32,863 nt of DNA from Bacteroidia bacterium (GTDB taxonomy: Bacteria > Bacteroidota > Bacteroidia > Flavobacteriales > Flavobacteriaceae), in assembly GCA_030429455.1 (NCBI GenBank), contig JAUIFC010000026.1, forward strand, positions 1 through 32,863, read 5' to 3'. The notes beneath the pieces are model-generated. The model did no database searches. It saw nothing but the letters and a program-made list of their open reading frames with translations, and was not told the origin of the DNA. A program made the translations under genes and the position numbers. This document shows, piece after piece, positions 32,007-32,863 of this stretch. Position 1 is the first letter of the stretch, and every line of letters begins with the position of its first letter.

Positions 32007-32771
32007 ATGGATAAGCGATTAGAAGCTTTTAAACGTCTTTTGGACATCATGGACGATTTAAGAGAAAAATGCCCATGGGACAAAAAACAAACTCTAGAAA
32101 GTTTAAGTCATCTAACCATTGAGGAAACCTACGAATTGACAGATGCCATTCTGGAAAATGATTTGGAGTCTTTAAAAGGAGAATTAGGCGATTTACTCCT
32201 CCATATTGTCTTTTATTCAAAAATCGCTTCAGAAACCAAAGATTTTGATATTAAAGATGTAATAAATACCATTTGCGAAAAACTAATCATAAGACATCCA
32301 CATATTTACGGCGATGTAGATGTTGAAAACGAAGATGATGTAAAGCGCAATTGGGAAAGTATTAAACTCAAAGAAGGCAAAAAAAGTGTGTTACAAGGTG
32401 TGCCAAAAAGTTTACCTGCTTTGGTAAAAGCTCAACGGATTCAAGACAAAGTTGCTGGCATAGGATTCGATTGGGAAGAAGCTCATCAGGTATTCGACAA
32501 AGTTAAAGAAGAAATTAAGGAATTTGAAGACGAAGTGAAACAAGATAATTCCAATAAAATGGAAGAAGAATTTGGCGATGTTTTATTTTCATTGATCAAT
32601 TTGGCAAGACACCTAGATATTAATCCCGAAATCGCCTTGGAAAGGACCAATAAAAAATTTATTAAAAGATTTCAATTTCTTGAACAACAAGCTAAGGCGA
32701 TAGACAAAAGTCTCCATGACATGTCTCTTGAAGAAATGGACCGCATTTGGGAAAAAGCAAAGTCCATTTAA
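32007..32771 (+). CDS. mazG: Nucleoside triphosphate pyrophosphohydrolase MazG
   Basis: 254 residues, the length of full two-domain MazG. The N-terminal domain has REKCPWDKKQTLESLSHLTIEETYELTDAI and LKGELGDLLLHIVFYSKIA, supplying the EEx2E...ExxD metal ligands. The C-terminal domain has GFDWEEAHQVFDKVKEEIKEF and MEEEFGDVLFSLINLARHL, the second EExxE/ExxD set. The link region carries VLQGVPKSLPALVKAQRIQDK, a hallmark of MazG. It hydrolyses NTPs to NMP and pyrophosphate, cleansing damaged nucleotides or tuning (p)ppGpp responses. It is preceded by the 54-residue peptide gene. No mazEF toxin genes are present. The last 92 bases after it contain no recognisable gene. Confidence 0.95.
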   Translation: MDKRLEAFKRLLDIMDDLREKCPWDKKQTLESLSHLTIEETYELTDAILENDLESLKGELGDLLLHIVFYSKIASETKDFDIKDVINTICEKLIIRHPHIYGDVDVENEDDVKRNWESIKLKEGKKSVLQGVPKSLPALVKAQRIQDKVAGIGFDWEEAHQVFDKVKEEIKEFEDEVKQDNSNKMEEEFGDVLFSLINLARHLDINPEIALERTNKKFIKRFQFLEQQAKAIDKSLHDMSLEEMDRIWEKAKSI

Positions 32772-32863
32772 TAATGAGATACTACAAACTTTTCGAAATC
32801 TAAAACGAAATAGTGTTAAATACTTGATTTATACTTTTTTATTGATTTTACACTGGTATTGCG

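Noticed and set aside
32774-32803. Nine-codon frame after mazG
   Set aside because: Too short, with no supporting context; treated as non-coding.

Overview
The window reads as low-GC chromosomal DNA of a member of the Flavobacteriaceae (Bacteroidota). Four things support this. Two exported proteins end in type IX secretion (T9SS) sorting domains, one type A and one type B (gliding-motility C-terminus). A GLPGLI-family gene is coupled to a TonB-dependent-receptor-like beta-barrel gene. There is a bacillithiol synthase gene (bshA). Many genes are preceded by the Bacteroidota-type -7 box TAnnTTTG rather than by E. coli-type promoters and strong Shine-Dalgarno sites. No rRNA, tRNA, CRISPR array, insertion sequence or phage gene was seen. 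All dense gene space belongs to ordinary chromosomal families.

Layout. 1-6885: the 3' part of a giant repeat adhesin (2294 residues visible, start outside the window). 7057-9774 (+): bshA, a small PLDc_N-type membrane protein and a lipoprotein glycoside hydrolase of clan GH-A. 9792-11201 (-): dps followed by an MscS channel. 11404-15000 (+): GLPGLI protein and outer-membrane barrel, abutting. 15067-17988 (-): a 973-residue T9SS cargo with its own terminator. 18158-19574 (-): tryptophan 2,3-dioxygenase and an unknown exported protein, divergent from a DoxX-like membrane protein (19698-20249, +). 20437-23806 (-): a cluster of a Nudix/winged-helix (NrtR-type) regulator, an SPFH protein, an NAD-kinase-like protein and an exported DinB-like protein. 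23914-26167 (-): a FAD amine-oxidase-like oxidoreductase and a YdjM-like membrane protein. 26372-29222 (-): trkA-trkH potassium uptake. 29545-31710 (+): a metallo-beta-lactamase/double-rhodanese protein and a binding-protein-like protein lacking a signal peptide. 31773-32771 (+): a 54-residue membrane peptide and mazG.

The most interesting signal is around the Nudix regulator. A 17-bp palindrome (minus-strand consensus TGYGTMAWAAATACRCA) occurs once directly in front of the regulator gene and twice in front of the SPFH/NAD-kinase-like operon. In both promoters one copy overlaps the -7 box, and the two copies before the operon are centred 53 bp apart. This suggests a small autoregulated regulon tying an ADP-ribose- or NAD-sensing Nudix repressor to a membrane-scaffold-type SPFH protein and a divergent NAD kinase.

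Other points of note are the alternating two-module super-repeat (about 196 residues) in the giant adhesin and its switch to Asp-rich, calcium-site-like modules; the GLPGLI/barrel pair; nested inverted repeats upstream of the T9SS cargo gene; and several start codons better placed at internal ATGs because the longer alternatives begin inside promoter boxes.
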